Assembly: GCA_013115145.1 (NCBI GenBank)
Contig: JAAPAO010000071.1
Coordinates: 1 to 64,000 of the forward strand
Source of the DNA: Perkinsus chesapeaki
Taxonomy: Eukaryota; Perkinsozoa; Perkinsida; Perkinsidae
Reading direction: 5' to 3'
Length of the DNA: 64,000 nt
A model generated the notes under the pieces. That model worked only from the letters and a program-made list of their open reading frames with translations, did no database searches and was not told the DNA's origin. Positions within the stretch are counted from its first letter, which is position 1. Each line of letters opens with the position of its first letter. Below, one piece after another: positions 1 through 16,510 of the stretch. A program made the translations under genes and the position numbers.

Positions 1-602
1 TAAGCTTACTGTTGAGTTTCAAGTAGTGATACGATCTTGGTCACTTGTAGTCTGCACACTCTCCGGACTACATGTATGATAATTAGCAGTCAGTTAGTTA
101 ACAAAAAATTATTTGATTGGTGGTATTTTTGTGTTGCTGCCAGTTGACCCAAAAGAATCCACTTGAGCTGCACTGATTCCTAAAGATATTTCGTAGGTTG
201 ATTGGAGTGCTAGGATTCGCTTCCCATAAATTCAACTGACAATTGTGTAAGGATGGCGCCAAGCAATTCCGTTGTGTACCTTTTATACTAGCATCGCTCA
301 ATCAACCTTTGACGAATCTGATTCTGTCCATATCATCGCTATTAGAAACTGTGTATTTAACATAGCTAAATATTAACTAAATAAATACGAATAATACTGA
401 TTAATATATATTAATAATATTAATATATATATAATATTATATTAGTAACCCTTTATTATGATCTGTGAAGGACAGGTAGGTACATTGTATATCTCTGGTG
501 CTCAACAGGGGAGAAGGGATGGTCAGGGTATTCCTGACCTAAGCATGGGCTTTAGCTGCTGTCTCTCATCAGTTCTTTCGTTGATTTGTATATCAGCTTC
601 TA
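1..602. other. upstream flank of CDPK gene 1, no gene seen
   Basis: No convincing coding exon was found. Positions about 355-445 are extremely A+T-rich (runs of TAATATAT type) and end in a TTAG that could be a splice or trans-splice acceptor ahead of the first CDPK gene. Short open frames at 98-301 (minus) and 458-602 (plus) have no recognisable content; the plus one is only the out-of-phase lead-in to the CDPK exon. Confidence 0.5.
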
Positions 603-3597
<2,995 letters not shown>

Positions 3598-4261
3598 AGC
3601 ATCTTCTTTTTCTGCCCCACAATTGTCGTCCTCCAATGCCTGTACTTTTACTCGGTGCTGACGAGATTACCATACCAATAGGGAGATATCGTCATAAGTG
3701 CAATTGAACTGTTGTTACCTGATTTCCTCTTCAGCGTTCGCCATCGCTGGCAGGCTCTACTCGTATAATAAGATGCTAGTTGAGATAAAGCATTTATCCC
3801 TTAAAGTTAATATGATCGATAAGATGGTATCTAGGGTTTCAAAGATACACAATTTGATCAATAAGATTTATCAGCGTACTTCTGTCTGGTGTTCTCTATT
3901 AATTAGAAAGAGATCCTATGGCGCTATTTCGACAAGTAAAGCGTCGAGAGCAATCGAACAGTCGATCTCACTTTGGCTATATGAAACAGTTTCAAAAGGG
4001 ACATTCTGTCTCTGTGGGCATCGAACTGCATCTTGCGATCTTGCTAAATCTTGCATTTCCCAAACGGAACTGCGCAGTTCCACGATGTTTTTGCCGTCTA
4101 CTTGTATTGAACAGTGCTGCAAAAACTAGCCATAAAGATCTTTGGGTCAGTTCCGAATTTTTCCAAATTCGGGGTCCACGATATGTGTAAGCTCTCTCTC
4201 TCTCTGCCCAACCTCCAGAACGTCTATTATGTACTTTGTTGTTAGTCAGTGGTTTTATTCA
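3598..4261. other. spacer between tandem CDPK genes
   Basis: About 660 nt holding the 3' end region of CDPK 1 and the 5' region of CDPK 2. Open frames on both strands here (for example 3698-4129) have no recognisable content and overlap each other. A short TC-rich run (CTCTCTCTCTC) sits at about 4193-4203, shortly before the second gene. Confidence 0.5.
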
Positions 4262-6187
<1,926 letters not shown>

Positions 6188-7444
6188 GATGACGAGCTGT
6201 TGGGCCGAGGACGTATTTGAAGTGCGCAATGGGATGATATTTTCGTCGTCTACTGCGTTTTTATGAAGATGTAACCCATTGATCTTGGTATTATTTTATC
6301 TGAATAACCACCATCACTCGGTGGTTTAAAGGTTATTACTGTTGTGTGAGAGCGTTAAAAGTTGCTGCGTGTTATCATATCAAAGCTATTGTGTTAAACA
6401 GTACAGATAAACCAGGATTAGAACCAAGAAATCCTAGAGAACGTAAAGGATCCTCACCGCTGACGGATTTGATGTTTGCTCTACGAGCATATTCTATTAC
6501 ACCTCCACAAGAGGAACATGTTTTCGTGAGATGGATGGATCCTCCTATTGAACGTATTCCGCACTTCGAAGGCGCTTGTAGGCAATGCGTGGGATAAATG
6601 ATCTCAGACAGATCATCTGATTGTTTCCAATGAAGACCTGTTACCGTGAACTCTGGGAAGTATCATATATCAAGATGGCTAGAGGTGTCAGACACTCTTA
6701 CACGCTTAAAGTAGAGATGTCCCTATTCGGATTGTTGAAGTACTCATTCCTGGCAGAGCCCATCGCCAAACGAGAAACTCCCTGAGCTATAGAATTATAT
6801 GTTCTGTTCTCAGCTGTACACCACCACACCGCTATATATACTGTCACGCTCCTTATAAGTCCCTTCCAACGCATCATGCTCTCTTGTTTGATGTTAACCC
6901 AGGAGGTATAAACTAGAGTCCCGTCGCTTGCTCATTACCTTAATATAAAACCCCTCAAATCGTTCCAACTATAACAACACAACAACTAGAGTATCCGCTA
7001 ACGTCTCAGCCAACGACGTAAACCGTATCATCGTCCATACAGATTCGATTAGACTGAGAGTCTAGACTAGACCATCTTAGGGAATGCATTCGCCAATGAC
7101 TCTATAGAAGAGCGACAACTGGCCCAACCTGCAATCCCTGTCAAACAGAAATCTTGCACAGTGGATGAGAACTCTCAACACAAGGTTGAGAATCCACTAG
7201 GGAGCCCTCGGCTCGCAGCAGAAATGTGTTTGTTACATAATTTCCTAACAAAACTGGAAAATTATTTATATTAGTTTTTTTTATGAATTTCTACCGTGGA
7301 ATTAAAGGCGGGTGCTTTCTCAGTAGAACAGGTAGGCCCCAATGAAAGGGCGACAAGCAAGCGCCAAATCAGCTTATCAGAGTGAAGAGAGGTGATTGCG
7401 CTGATGTGATAGTACAACAGATGGGATACATACAAGTAGAGTTA
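6188..7444. other. intergenic, one unassigned open frame
   Basis: The only open frame of note is 6346-6597 (plus), with phrases such as RWMDPPIERIPHFEG. It matches no family I recognise and has no clear start or splice context, so it may be an exon of an undetected gene, a gene relic or chance. The rest (6600-7440) shows no coding pattern on either strand. Confidence 0.4.
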
Positions 7445-8152
7445 TTAAGCCATTACTCTTACTGGTGGTGATACTACTGGAATGCGAGATGTGACAGGAC
7501 GGTGATGCCTGATGGTTTCTAAACCGGACGCGGCGCCCAAGTGACGAGAGCTCTTAACGAGCACATTGCGTCCTGATGGACTGCGGAAAGAGCCGCCAGT
7601 CCAGAGGTTGCGACCAATAACAGGGCCGCTCAGGAACGCAACGATTGATTTCCAATCTTCATCAGTTAGGCCGACTAGGTTTTTGTAGGCACCTTCGTAA
7701 GTGTGGCAAGTACCAAGAGCTCTTGCGTGCTCAATCTGTTTGAAGCTGTCGTCAATGTAGAGGATCTCCTCGGGTCTCAATCCCGCACTGTTGGCTAGCC
7801 TCCCGATAGCACGTGCCTTGGAAGTGATATCGCCACAGAAGATAGGATGCATGTTTTCTCGCTTCAACAGATCTTCTCTAGAGTAGCATGGATTGAGGTA
7901 GCCCCAGATGTTCTCCTTGTAGATGTACTTGCCAAGTATGCCACTGGACTCGAGCTCAGCAAGAACCAAAGAGTCGTCAGAGGCCACCCCGTGGGTGTTG
8001 TAGGTCATAATGCCGATAGTAGCATCAGTAACTCGGCGTAGCTCTTTAAGCCAACGCAGAACCTTTGCCCGGTCCAACTTGCCGGAACGCTCCGCCAGGG
8101 TAGAGTCCCAATCAAAAATGATGAATTTGATGTTTTGAGAGAGACGAGTCAT
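7445..8152 (-). CDS. HAD-superfamily phosphatase-like protein
   Basis: Single exon, 235 aa from the ATG at 8152 (MTRLSQ). An upstream in-frame ATG at 8236 would add 28 residues. Motif I is FDWDSTLAER, with the two HAD aspartates. A late acidic motif, ILYIDDSFKQIEHA, fits HAD motif IV. The layout (Asp nucleophile near residue 15, short cap, IDDS near 150) resembles small Mdp1-type phosphatases; the substrate is unknown. An acceptor-like TTTCAG lies between the two ATGs, so the shorter start could suit cis or trans splicing. Its 5' end overlaps the tail of the alkyltransferase-like gene on the same strand. Confidence 0.75.
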   Translation of the reverse strand: MTRLSQNIKFIIFDWDSTLAERSGKLDRAKVLRWLKELRRVTDATIGIMTYNTHGVASDDSLVLAELESSGILGKYIYKENIWGYLNPCYSREDLLKRENMHPIFCGDITSKARAIGRLANSAGLRPEEILYIDDSFKQIEHARALGTCHTYEGAYKNLVGLTDEDWKSIVAFLSGPVIGRNLWTGGSFRSPSGRNVLVKSSRHLGAASGLETIRHHRPVTSRIPVVSPPVRVMA

Positions 8153-8742
8153 GAACGGTAGAGTTGTGGCAGCAGAAACAGTGGAAGGATAGGCAAAGAG
8201 CAATAAGAGCCGAAGCTCGAAGGCTGAAAGATACATAATAGCTCAACTTCATGCCCTCAACATAACAGACAGTAATACATCCAAGGCATGGAGACTGATA
8301 ACTATACAAGCAACTTGGACTGACGTGAATGTTACCGCCATCGTCGATTATTTGGACGCCTTCACCGCGCAAAAGGGATATTTTACGACGAACCTCTTCC
8401 TGACGAAACACGCTGGAAATTAACAGGGAACCTTTTTACCGAGTTGAGATCTGTTTGGCCATGGAAACCACCGATTTGGAGGGAGCTTCGAACGACACGA
8501 TGGCAAGGGACATCCGGGGCGAACGGGTTGCACTTGAGGGCCTGACCTATTGCCTGCGATGACCTACGGGGGAAGTTGGACCAGACCGAGCCCGAGCAGA
8601 CGAGATACCGGCAACCGATCCTCTCGGACAGTCGTTTGTAAGTGGTAACCTTCCCTTTAGGGACTTCTAGTAGGGCCTCATAGACTCGGCGGCGAAATGA
8701 GCTCACAGAGGTCAAGTCGAAAGACATGCGGCTGAGGCGCAA
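8112..8742 (-). CDS. O6-alkylguanine-DNA alkyltransferase-like protein (MGMT/ATL domain)
   Basis: Exons: 8742-8609, 8563-8440, then from 8399. Introns are 8564-8608 (45 nt) and 8400-8439 (40 nt), both GT-AG and in phase. The protein holds the C-terminal MGMT domain only: a winged helix (VYEALLEVPKGKVTTYKRL), the active-site motif PCHRVV with the acceptor cysteine kept, and GGFHG downstream. ATL proteins normally replace this Cys, so repair activity is plausible. The position of the DNA-flipping arginine (ARAVG in MGMT) reads SQAIG. The 3' end is uncertain: the frame stays open to 8112 and overlaps the HAD gene, so an unseen intron or earlier stop is possible. Confidence 0.8.
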
Positions 8743-8859
8743 CTACTGATACGCAACTCAACGGTAAGGGCCATGAAACTGAAACGTCATACTATTGTAA
8801 TTATTTCCATCACTTGTTCTACTGTGAATGATCGCCTATCTTCGGAAACGTTATGAAAT

Positions 8860-9684
8860 CTACTGTGGTCTCGGCGGCGGTGGAGCTCGAGGGGGAGGCG
8901 GCGGAGGTGGAACAAACGGTACTGATCGACAGACGGTTTCAGATGCCAGGCGCGAAGTCCGTTTACCTCGGCCGCTTGTGGGGGCGCTTTTGGCTGGCTG
9001 TTGCTGAGGAACTCCTACCACCGGTGACGGGGTATCTTTACCAAGCTCGGACTCGCCAACAATCTTAACCATCTCAGCATGTCGGGCTGCATAGTACTTC
9101 TCGTCCTCGGGATCAAGCCACTCGGTAGGCTCCTCCCTAGTAATCGAATGAACTAGGTTCGAACCCCGGGACTTACTTTAATTTAGTTCGCATATACTCC
9201 TCTCGTTCCTTTGCACCACGTAGCTTTCTCCACTCAAAATAAGGTACATGAAGGACCTTATAGCCCATCCGACTCAGCAGTCTGTGTTTCAATTTGGTGT
9301 ATGCCGTATACCTGTAATGGGCATGCGAAACGAACAGGCCGAGATGCAGCGTCACTTAGTGCTGTTGGCGTAGAAGTGACTTGGGCCGTCCACCTCTATG
9401 GCGATCGGGCGGTCCTTCCCGGTGGGTACATTGCCGTTCTCATCAGCCAGTGGACCTACGAATGTAATGGTTATGATGCCCACCGTAGCACTCTTACCAG
9501 CGAGTTTCCTGGTAAGCTCCTTTATAAGCCTTTGTTTCTCAGCCTGTTCCTCTGGGGTAAGCTTTTCGTTCAGAGCAGCGGAGGTAGCTGCGGCACTGAA
9601 CGATCGGCGAGTCGCCAGGCTGGTGGTAGAGAGAAGAGTGCGCCGTAGCACTGATGCTGTTGCTAGCCCGGTTGCCGATATCAT
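8860..9684 (-). CDS. RAP-domain protein, predicted mitochondrial
   Basis: Exons: 9684-9356, 9311-9177, 9136-8860, summing to 741 nt (246 aa). Introns are 9312-9355 (44 nt) and 9137-9176 (40 nt). The N-terminus ([18 protein letters not shown], Arg and Ser rich, no acids) looks like a mitochondrial presequence. The RAP domain spans the first intron: [14 protein letters not shown], then [19 protein letters not shown] and FEWRKL. RAP proteins handle organellar RNA and are expanded in alveolates. The C-terminal third is low complexity and ends in a polyproline tract. The start at 9684 is preferred to an in-frame ATG at 9798 because it exposes the presequence. Confidence 0.87.
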
Positions 9685-10361
9685 TATTATATTAAATGGA
9701 CCACCGAGGGCTGAGCTCTTGACAAGGTGCTCGAGGGACAAATTGCACAACGCATGATAGTGGCCCAACTTGAACCAGATCCTTCCCTTGAGAAGCACTC
9801 TAGCGGCACAGAGCTACACTGCTGCCTAATAAGCCCGAAACTTATACTCGTTGTAAAGCATATCCCCCCACCAGTAAGACACCGCTGCTACATTAATGCA
9901 AGTGTGGCCAAGTCGAGTGAGTCAATGAGTTTTATCTCGCTCGCCTTAAATCGATCCTCGTCGTTGTTCGAAGTATCGATGTTTAGTAGTTCTCGAGGTC
10001 CTATATCACTTGCTATGTGAGTACTAGGCTGTTGGCATGATTGAGGCTTCTCCCAATACAACCAGCTGCCATGTTATCGAGATTTTCATATCGATTGTTT
10101 TTGTCGCATGTGCGCATGCGTGCAAAGCTCATCTGCTTGTGCACTTTATGCCCTTTACAGTCACCCCGTATGCTTCCTTCTCCTCCCCCACATCCGACTG
10201 ATGTTATTTCTCACTTTCAATTGCTTTTCAGCGTTGTTAGTCTTCAGCGTTTCGATTCGTCCGCCCAGGAGTTCCCTCCCCGTTCATTTCCATGTTTGAA
10301 TGCCAGCTGTTGACAGAATCGTTTCGTTTCAGATTTTGGAAGCTTATTATTGTTTCCTTAT
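9685..10361. promoter_or_regulatory. divergent intergenic region between RAP and LSM14 genes
   Basis: About 680 nt separate the minus-strand RAP gene from the plus-strand LSM14 gene and must hold both promoters. No TATA-like box stands out. A pyrimidine-rich stretch ending TTTCAG at about 10332, 30 nt before the LSM14 start, could be a trans-splice or 5'UTR intron acceptor. Open frames across 9727-10313 have no recognisable content. Confidence 0.45.
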
Positions 10362-11279
10362 ATGAGTGGTTCATCACTTCCTTACATCGGGAGCAAGATC
10401 TCCCTCATATCAAATGCTGAGATCCGTTACGAAGGTATCCTCTACACGATCAACACCGAGGAGTCTACTATCGCCCTCCAAAACGTCAAGTCCTTTGGTA
10501 CAGAAGGCCGCAAGACGCCGAACGTCCCACCGAGCGATGAGGTCTACGATTTTATAATCTTCCGTGGCAAGGATATTAAGGACCTTGTTGTCCTCGAGGG
10601 TGCTGGTCAAAAGCCTGGCCCTCTTGCCGATCCGGCTATTGTAAGCATGAACAAGGCCCCTAGAGTCTCCGGTGGTGATAATCGTGGTCAACAACATAGA
10701 GATGACAATAGACGTGGTCGTGGCCGCTGGGAGGACCGTGGTGGCAACTGGGGTGGTTACAGTGGTGGTGGTGGTAAAGGTTATGGTAAAGGTTATGGCG
10801 GTAAAGGCGGCAGCTATTATGGCGGTTACTCTGGTGGATACAATCGTTCTGATAGGCCTGCTCATCGAAGACCGCCGAGTCGCACTGGCCCAGTCGGTGA
10901 ACTGGTGCCGAATGTGAATCCTGAAGCCAAGGCTGAAGTGAAAGAAGAGTTCGATTATGCCGGCAATGCTTCCAAGCTTGAGAAGCCTGATGAGAGCGCT
11001 GTATCTACTGCTGGCACTACCGTTAGGAGCGGCTACAACAAGACTAAGGGCTTCTTCGATGATATCTCTTGTGATGCCCTTGACCGTAAAGAGAGAACCA
11101 CCACTCAATCCGGAGACCCGGGTGTCGCGGACCAGCGAGCTAAGATGCGCGCTACTGATAAAGAGACCTTTGGAGCAATCGCTGCTCAACGTCGACCCTT
11201 CGGTGGTTATCGTCGCCCCTATGGTAAGGGCCGTGGTGGTAAAGGTGGCAAGGGCGGTAAAGGCCGTGTTTATTATTAA
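10362..11279 (+). CDS. LSM14/Scd6/RAP55-type RNP-granule protein
   Basis: Single exon, 305 aa from ATG 10362. The N-terminal Lsm14 domain shows [20 protein letters not shown] and SFGTEGR, with the acidic loop [21 protein letters not shown] glycine-rich central region (Gly-Lys-Gly-Tyr repeats) follows. The C-terminal half carries an FFD-like box ([11 protein letters not shown]), a TFG-like box ([13 protein letters not shown]) and a Gly/Arg/Lys tail. These proteins bind mRNA and the decapping machinery, and repress translation in P-bodies. Absence of introns is unusual among its neighbours. A 259-aa antisense frame here is a codon-bias shadow. Confidence 0.92.
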   Translation: MSGSSLPYIGSKISLISNAEIRYEGILYTINTEESTIALQNVKSFGTEGRKTPNVPPSDEVYDFIIFRGKDIKDLVVLEGAGQKPGPLADPAIVSMNKAPRVSGGDNRGQQHRDDNRRGRGRWEDRGGNWGGYSGGGGKGYGKGYGGKGGSYYGGYSGGYNRSDRPAHRRPPSRTGPVGELVPNVNPEAKAEVKEEFDYAGNASKLEKPDESAVSTAGTTVRSGYNKTKGFFDDISCDALDRKERTTTQSGDPGVADQRAKMRATDKETFGAIAAQRRPFGGYRRPYGKGRGGKGGKGGKGRVYY

Positions 11280-12306
11280 ACGGCGTTGTTATTGACGGTT
11301 GATGATGGCGGCAGTGGAGCGTAGCGCCCACCGAGCGCCTAGCGTTCCACTGTTATTAGTTAGTCGCAGCTGGTGGCAGTTGAAGTGACAATAGTTTTAT
11401 ATGGTGATATTTGTTATTGTGGTTGTTGTTACTATTACCATTAGTCGAATGATTTATTTACGAAATAGTTTAAGATGCTCTCTATGATAAGAGTTCTACA
11501 ATGACATCGTATCATGTGTCGCTTGCGTTCATGTACGTGTCTTTGTAATGACAGTGTGTTCAGTGATAGAACTGCGGATGCAGTGGCACACACACTTATG
11601 CTTATAAGATTCCAGTGTTATCATCCTATAAACTATTGCACTTTAATACTGCCACCACTGCCTACTTAATAGTTAGGAACAGTATTTGCCACCATCACTG
11701 AAACGAGTGATAGTTCTATTCGTTGAATCTTCAGTCATCATCATCATCATCCCCGTCTCAAGATAATCATATTAGTAGTTGTTGTCGTAGTAGTAGTTGA
11801 AGTCGTGGAAGACTGTTTGCTGCTAAGTTTGGTGACTAATAGTTATTAGGATGTTTCATTCATCCAAAATGAGTGTCATTTGTTGCAGCAGCCACTCGTG
11901 GTTTAATGCTTTCTGGGTCCAGTGTGATGGAAGAGCCGCCCAAAAGCTGTTTGAGGATTTATAGCGATGTTGAGTTTTACTAGTGGTAAATAACTATTGA
12001 TCTCGGTGATGCTAACAAATAGCGGTGATGCAATGTTGGTGTTGTATCGAATACATATTGAGTACTATCGGACCGAGCTTGAGAAAATTAGGTATCTTAA
12101 CTGCAAGCTAAGGTCGCAAGGTGAGATGCTGAGGTAAGTTGGTATTGCACCAGTAACGCGAAATCAAGTCATACAGTTTTTTATAAGAGTATGTAAACCT
12201 GTACAGGTGAGTTGACAGTTCACATTGGGGCATATGATACAATTGAGACATGGTTGATGTATCGAGTATTAAGTGAATTCGAAGAAATGACTTTAACTGA
12301 ACTCAG
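11280..12306. other. intergenic, low complexity
   Basis: About 1 kb with no coding pattern on either strand. It contains trinucleotide-rich patches such as TCATCATCATCATC near 11734-11747 and GTAGTAGT near 11788, plus many GTTATT-type runs. It lies between convergent genes and probably carries both 3' ends. Confidence 0.6.
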
Positions 12307-13538
12307 TTAAAGCCCCCTCGGACCGGATGGGCACTGGTATTCAACGACAACGCTTCTAAAGAGCAAGAGACTTCCTATGTGAACATCATCATCATGGTCA
12401 GGCATTTTCGATTTGTGAAGTGGCCTGAAGGTATCAGTAACTCGTTCCTTGCAGAAGGGTACTTTTGGTGCACTAATAGGGTGATGGAGACCTCCACCTT
12501 CCAGGAGGTCGAGAGTTCTTTGTTCCTGAGAGATATGAGCGATATCTCCACTTCCTAGGGCCCTCACCTGTCCACGGGTGGGAACGCTCAGTCTGGCGTG
12601 CTGTGATTTGTCGGCACTAGGCTCAGACTGCTTGAGAAACTCCATTGATCTGTCGAGTGCCACGTGAGCATGACTGTCCAATAGGTCAACTCTTACTTGT
12701 TCTTATTGTTCGCTACGGTAGAGTATTGGTTCAGAATGTGGACAAGTTCTTCCTCGATACCTGATGCCATCTGGTTACTATTCTATTCCTTCTGTCGTGC
12801 CTCACTTTCCAGTCGCCTGGACACCACATCCGTCCGTTGTCGGTCGCCCTTCAGGGCCTCGACGGTCTGTTTCAGATTGTCATGTACTTTGCGTAAATTG
12901 TTGTCCAACTTCACCACGTCTTTTCCTGGCAAGATAAGTGATACGATTGACTCTAGAAAATAGGACTGCACATACAAGTGTACAACCTATATAAGTCACA
13001 GCGTTGTTATCCGTATTCGCGCTGTGAAGTGTTCAGAGTATCAATCCGAGAAGCTTTTGATAGCGCACGATTTTCCATCCTGGTAAACTTAGCTCGGAAT
13101 GTTGATTTGGTCTACTTGCATTTCTGGCATATTACGCGAGATTATTAAGTAGAATCGAGAAGTCTACCATATGGTGATGACTAAGACGTTACCAATGCCT
13201 GGTATACGATAAGCGATGTCTTATCATTATACACTATCGAGCTTTAGGTAACGAAGGTAGACATGAAGTCTGATAAACCTACTTAACCTCCCGACATCAG
13301 CCTGCATGGACTCAACTTCGGACTGTAACTGATATCAATACTACTTCCACTGAGGCCTTTCATTTCGACCCACTTCATTAACCTTATTCTTGTTGGCTCT
13401 ATGCGAGAGCGCTGCTATGCCCCCTAAGAGTCCACAGGTAGCCAGAAATACTGCTAGTTGAACTAGATACGGTCTCTTGTGTCTGCCACGGTTACCCTTT
13501 ACTGGACGAACGTTGAACATACAGTAGGAACTGTGCAA
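12307..13538 (-). CDS. unrecognised single-pass membrane protein with coiled coil, 5 exons
   Basis: Exons: 13538-13383, 13328-13283, 12925-12806, 12760-12697, 12649-12307, summing to 729 nt (242 aa) with every junction in phase. The N-terminus is basic (GNRGRHKRPY), followed by one hydrophobic segment (LVQLAVFLATCGLLGGIAAL, residues about 28-47). A long heptad-like helix runs from about residue 60 to 135 (KLDNNLRKVHDNLKQTVEAL). The C-terminal tail is polar. A signal-anchored or organelle-anchored coiled-coil protein is the reading. I do not recognise a family. The intron 12926-13282 is long (357 nt) for this locus. Confidence 0.65.
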
Positions 13539-13842
13539 TGGAGGAGCTGCGGAGTTGAGGAGTTATTCACTTTTCCCATTTTCCAGTCCAGTTTTTCCAT
13601 TAGGAGCCTAATGTATACTAAGGGCATTGGGGGATCGCGGCACGGTGTTGAATATGTACCGGTATCACAAGAGCAGACATTACCTGGATGGAGATGGCGT
13701 TTGGCGTTCTCCCCACAAGCTTTGAACACATTTCCTACGAAACTTGAAGATATCTCCAAGCACTAACAATGTCTCACCAGGAGGCTGTTTCACTTATACG
13801 TTGAGAAATTGACTAAACAAATCGCAGGTGGTAAGAAATACG

Positions 13843-15274
13843 TTATTTGGTAATAATGATGCCCTTGGCTCTAGTCGAACGTTTGTGCTTTTTGGGGTTC
13901 GAGCTCGTCGAAGGCTCTGCTACACCTTTACTGCCACTAACAACTATGTCGTCACTGGATCTCTTCCGCTTCACACTGGCATCTCGGACCAGTTTACAGA
14001 GGTAAAAGCCACGGCAATGGTCAACCTCTGGCCGGACTTGAATATCTCGGGCACCGTGCGACGGCTCTTTCCAACACGTACCGTTCTCAAACGGCCATTC
14101 CCGTCTGAAACCGCCAAGGATTCTGTTGAGGGCCTTCTTCACGACTTCACCATTTTCTTCGTTCTTAATACTGCAAGTACTATAGCAAATAGTGCGAACG
14201 GCAGGGAAGGCTGTTAAGGCATGGTCCAGCATTCGGCATTGAAACGATGATAACTTACGAAGCCTCTGGGCTCCGACATTCTCCGAGTCAGCGTGAACAT
14301 CAACCAGCCCAGATCCACTGCAGCTGGGGTCCAAGTTGACATGAGTGACCTCCGACGAGTTGTACTTGATGAAGTCCCCTATACGTACTTCAACGGTTAT
14401 CTTAGGGCTGTGATCAGCAGCCAGATGAACTACATCCCCGGATGCAGCCTTACCGTCCTCTGGTAGGAAACCTGCTTTAGCCAGTCGATCCAGTAGCACC
14501 TTGGCACGCTTAGGGTCGAGTTCCATGGCAATTACCTTGCCACCGATGTTACGATATCTCATCAGTTGCAGAAGATGTATAGTCTTGGACCCGGGTGACG
14601 CACATGCATCAGCGACAGTGATGTCCTCACCTGGCTCGACGCCGGCCAAGACAGCATGGGCGGACAGGCAACTGCCACGGTCTTGTAATACGAGAGTGAA
14701 GTCCTTAACCAGTGGTGACTCTACCAATGCTTTAGAGTAAGCCGGGTCCACCTTAATAACCTAAAACGAATCTTACATTAGATACAAAACTCCGCGGGCT
14801 TACATCAGGAATCAGGTCATCAGCCTTCGCTTTAATGTCGTCCTCGTCAAGTTTAGCGATGGCATCTGCCCTAGAAAGCTCAGCTAGGTTAACTCGTATG
14901 TATCGCGGCAACTGCGCTCCCGGTTCGTCACTGCTCGTGGCCTCATCGTTGCTCTTTACATATTTTTTCAGTTCGTCCGCCTTAGAATTTAACATCCGTG
15001 CAAGCTTGCCTCCGCCTCTTATACCTTTTCCATATATAAGGTCATAAGCCATAACTAGGCCCAGGCTACGGTCGGCCAGAGTATCTAGCAGACCCGCGGA
15101 CCGCAGGGCAGCTTCCAAGCGTTTCCGGGACTTTACAGTTTTGCACACTAACGCGTACACTTTCTGTGGATTGGAGCTCTTAAGCTTAGACTTGTAGAAG
15201 GCTTCTCGAAGACCAATGCCATGTGATGCCACTTTGTCAACAACGGCCGCTGCATCCTTGTAGAGCAATGACAT
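13843..15274 (-). CDS. NSUN5/Rcm1-type rRNA cytosine-C5 methyltransferase
   Basis: Exons: 15274-14804 and 14760-13843; intron 14761-14803 (43 nt, phase 0); 462 aa. An N-terminal helical region precedes the SAM domain: DACASPGSKTIHL (SAM loop), AMELDPKRAKVL and NLDPSCSGSG (motif IV, with the catalytic-region Cys). YSTCSIKNEENGEVV (motif VI) carries the second Cys. The order and the DPSCSGSG signature are typical of NSUN5, which methylates large-subunit rRNA. The C-terminus is a Lys/Arg/Ser tail that looks like a nucleolar signal. The start at 15274 (MSLLYKDA) is preferred; an in-frame ATG at 15382 would add 36 basic residues. Confidence 0.92.
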
Positions 15275-16510
15275 GATGGAAGGTGAGGCGGGACGACGAC
15301 GGCGAGGGCCACAAAGTTTCAAATTGTAGACTTGGTCGAAGAAAAAGCGCACGCCATGAATCTTGTACCTGCGTGCAATCAACCCTTTTACAAAGAAAGC
15401 GTTGGATGTGCTTTTTTAAAAAAATCGATTTCGAAGCTGTTAGTCTCTGACTGCAACGATACCCACTGAACATGGTAGCGCCTCCCAATGTACTTTGCGC
15501 TGGTTGGCGCTACGACAAGTCAATGTTGGGCGTAATTTTCATTATGATTCACTAAAGTGACGTAAGAGGTCGGTGAGGCTAGGGGTGTCGGACAGGGGCT
15601 TCGGTTCTGGCGGGCAATGGCTCGCGAATTATAGCCTGTTATAGGCTGAGTTATAGGCTGGAGTCCAGCCGCTGGAATTTTGGGAACTCTGAATTCCATG
15701 TGATTCATGGCATGAGGTTCATGATGAATCTCATGGGTTCCTACAAGCTTTATAGTGTGAGGCGAGAAATGTTCTTCGCTTCGTATGGAGCGGGCGCCGA
15801 AAGCGAGACCGGAGTTGAGAAAGAGCACTGAAAACCTGCTTTACAATGTAGAGCGAGTCGGCAAGTGTGTTAACCGCTAGTGCGATTTTGACATTGGTCA
15901 TGCGCTATTACTGCCAAGTAATTAATCATATCCTCCCAACGAGCATCAGTTTTCTTTAGTTCATTGAAATAACCATTAGTAGACAGATTGCCTTCACATT
16001 TAGTTATATTACTGTTACCATTATTCAGCACAGACAGGCAGACGTGAAGTTCAACGCAGAAACTAGTTAGTGCCACCAAAGGATAAACTGGAATTCATTT
16101 GAATCCACTGTTCAGCAAGAACTTGAAAAATCCAGTTACTGGATTCTCAAGTTCTTGCTGAAGAGTAGTTTTTCTATTCGACTGGCTTTATCTCGCAATG
16201 TGACACTCGCATAGTGCGCGACAGATAATTCTGGAATCACAGCCGGATTTCAATCTGAAGTATTCGTTGCGAAGTTCGCAATGCGAACAAGGTGATAATC
16301 TCGAGTAAAGTCCACGACATTTATTTTCAAGCTAGAACTTTCTCAAGATTTCATGAAGCTTCATGGTTTATGAAAATCGATTCGAGCTTCTCTGTGTCCT
16401 TAGGTACTTGCATTTGGTGGGGGGCGTGAATTCCAGGCGTTCAAGTAAAACAGCATAAGCCGAATACACAGTGAAACCAGGTATTGATGGAAGAGTGAGG
16501 GTAGCCTGGA
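15275..16510. other. intergenic, with a GC-box/T-run motif upstream of NSUN5
   Basis: No gene was recognised. On the minus strand at 15341-15355 the sequence reads GGCGTGCGCTTTTTC, about 65 nt before the NSUN5 start. It resembles the 17-nt element seen at 31038 and 39135. Near 15690-15750 there are several short palindromes around ATTCATGG and CATGAG. The frame 15520-15828 (minus) has no recognisable content. Confidence 0.45.
16111..16162. repeat. near-perfect hairpin, about 24-bp stem
   Basis: The left arm is 16111-16135 and the right arm 16139-16162, with a 3-nt loop (TTA). The arms are reverse complements apart from one one-base length difference and one adjacent mismatch (GAAAAATCCAG against GAGAATCCAG). 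No gene was recognised on either side for several hundred bases, so this is not an ordinary UTR hairpin of a known neighbour. Confidence 0.85.

Noticed and set aside
10410-11189. 259-codon open frame antisense to the LSM14 gene
   Set aside because: It mirrors the sense codons (Gly-rich becomes Thr/Ala/Ile-rich) and has no domain. The sense frame has clear Lsm14, FFD and TFG motifs.
12675-12697. 22-23-nt introns in the 12.3-13.5 kb gene
   Set aside because: Using the next acceptors gives introns of 47 and 54 nt that also keep the frame and fit the local size norm.
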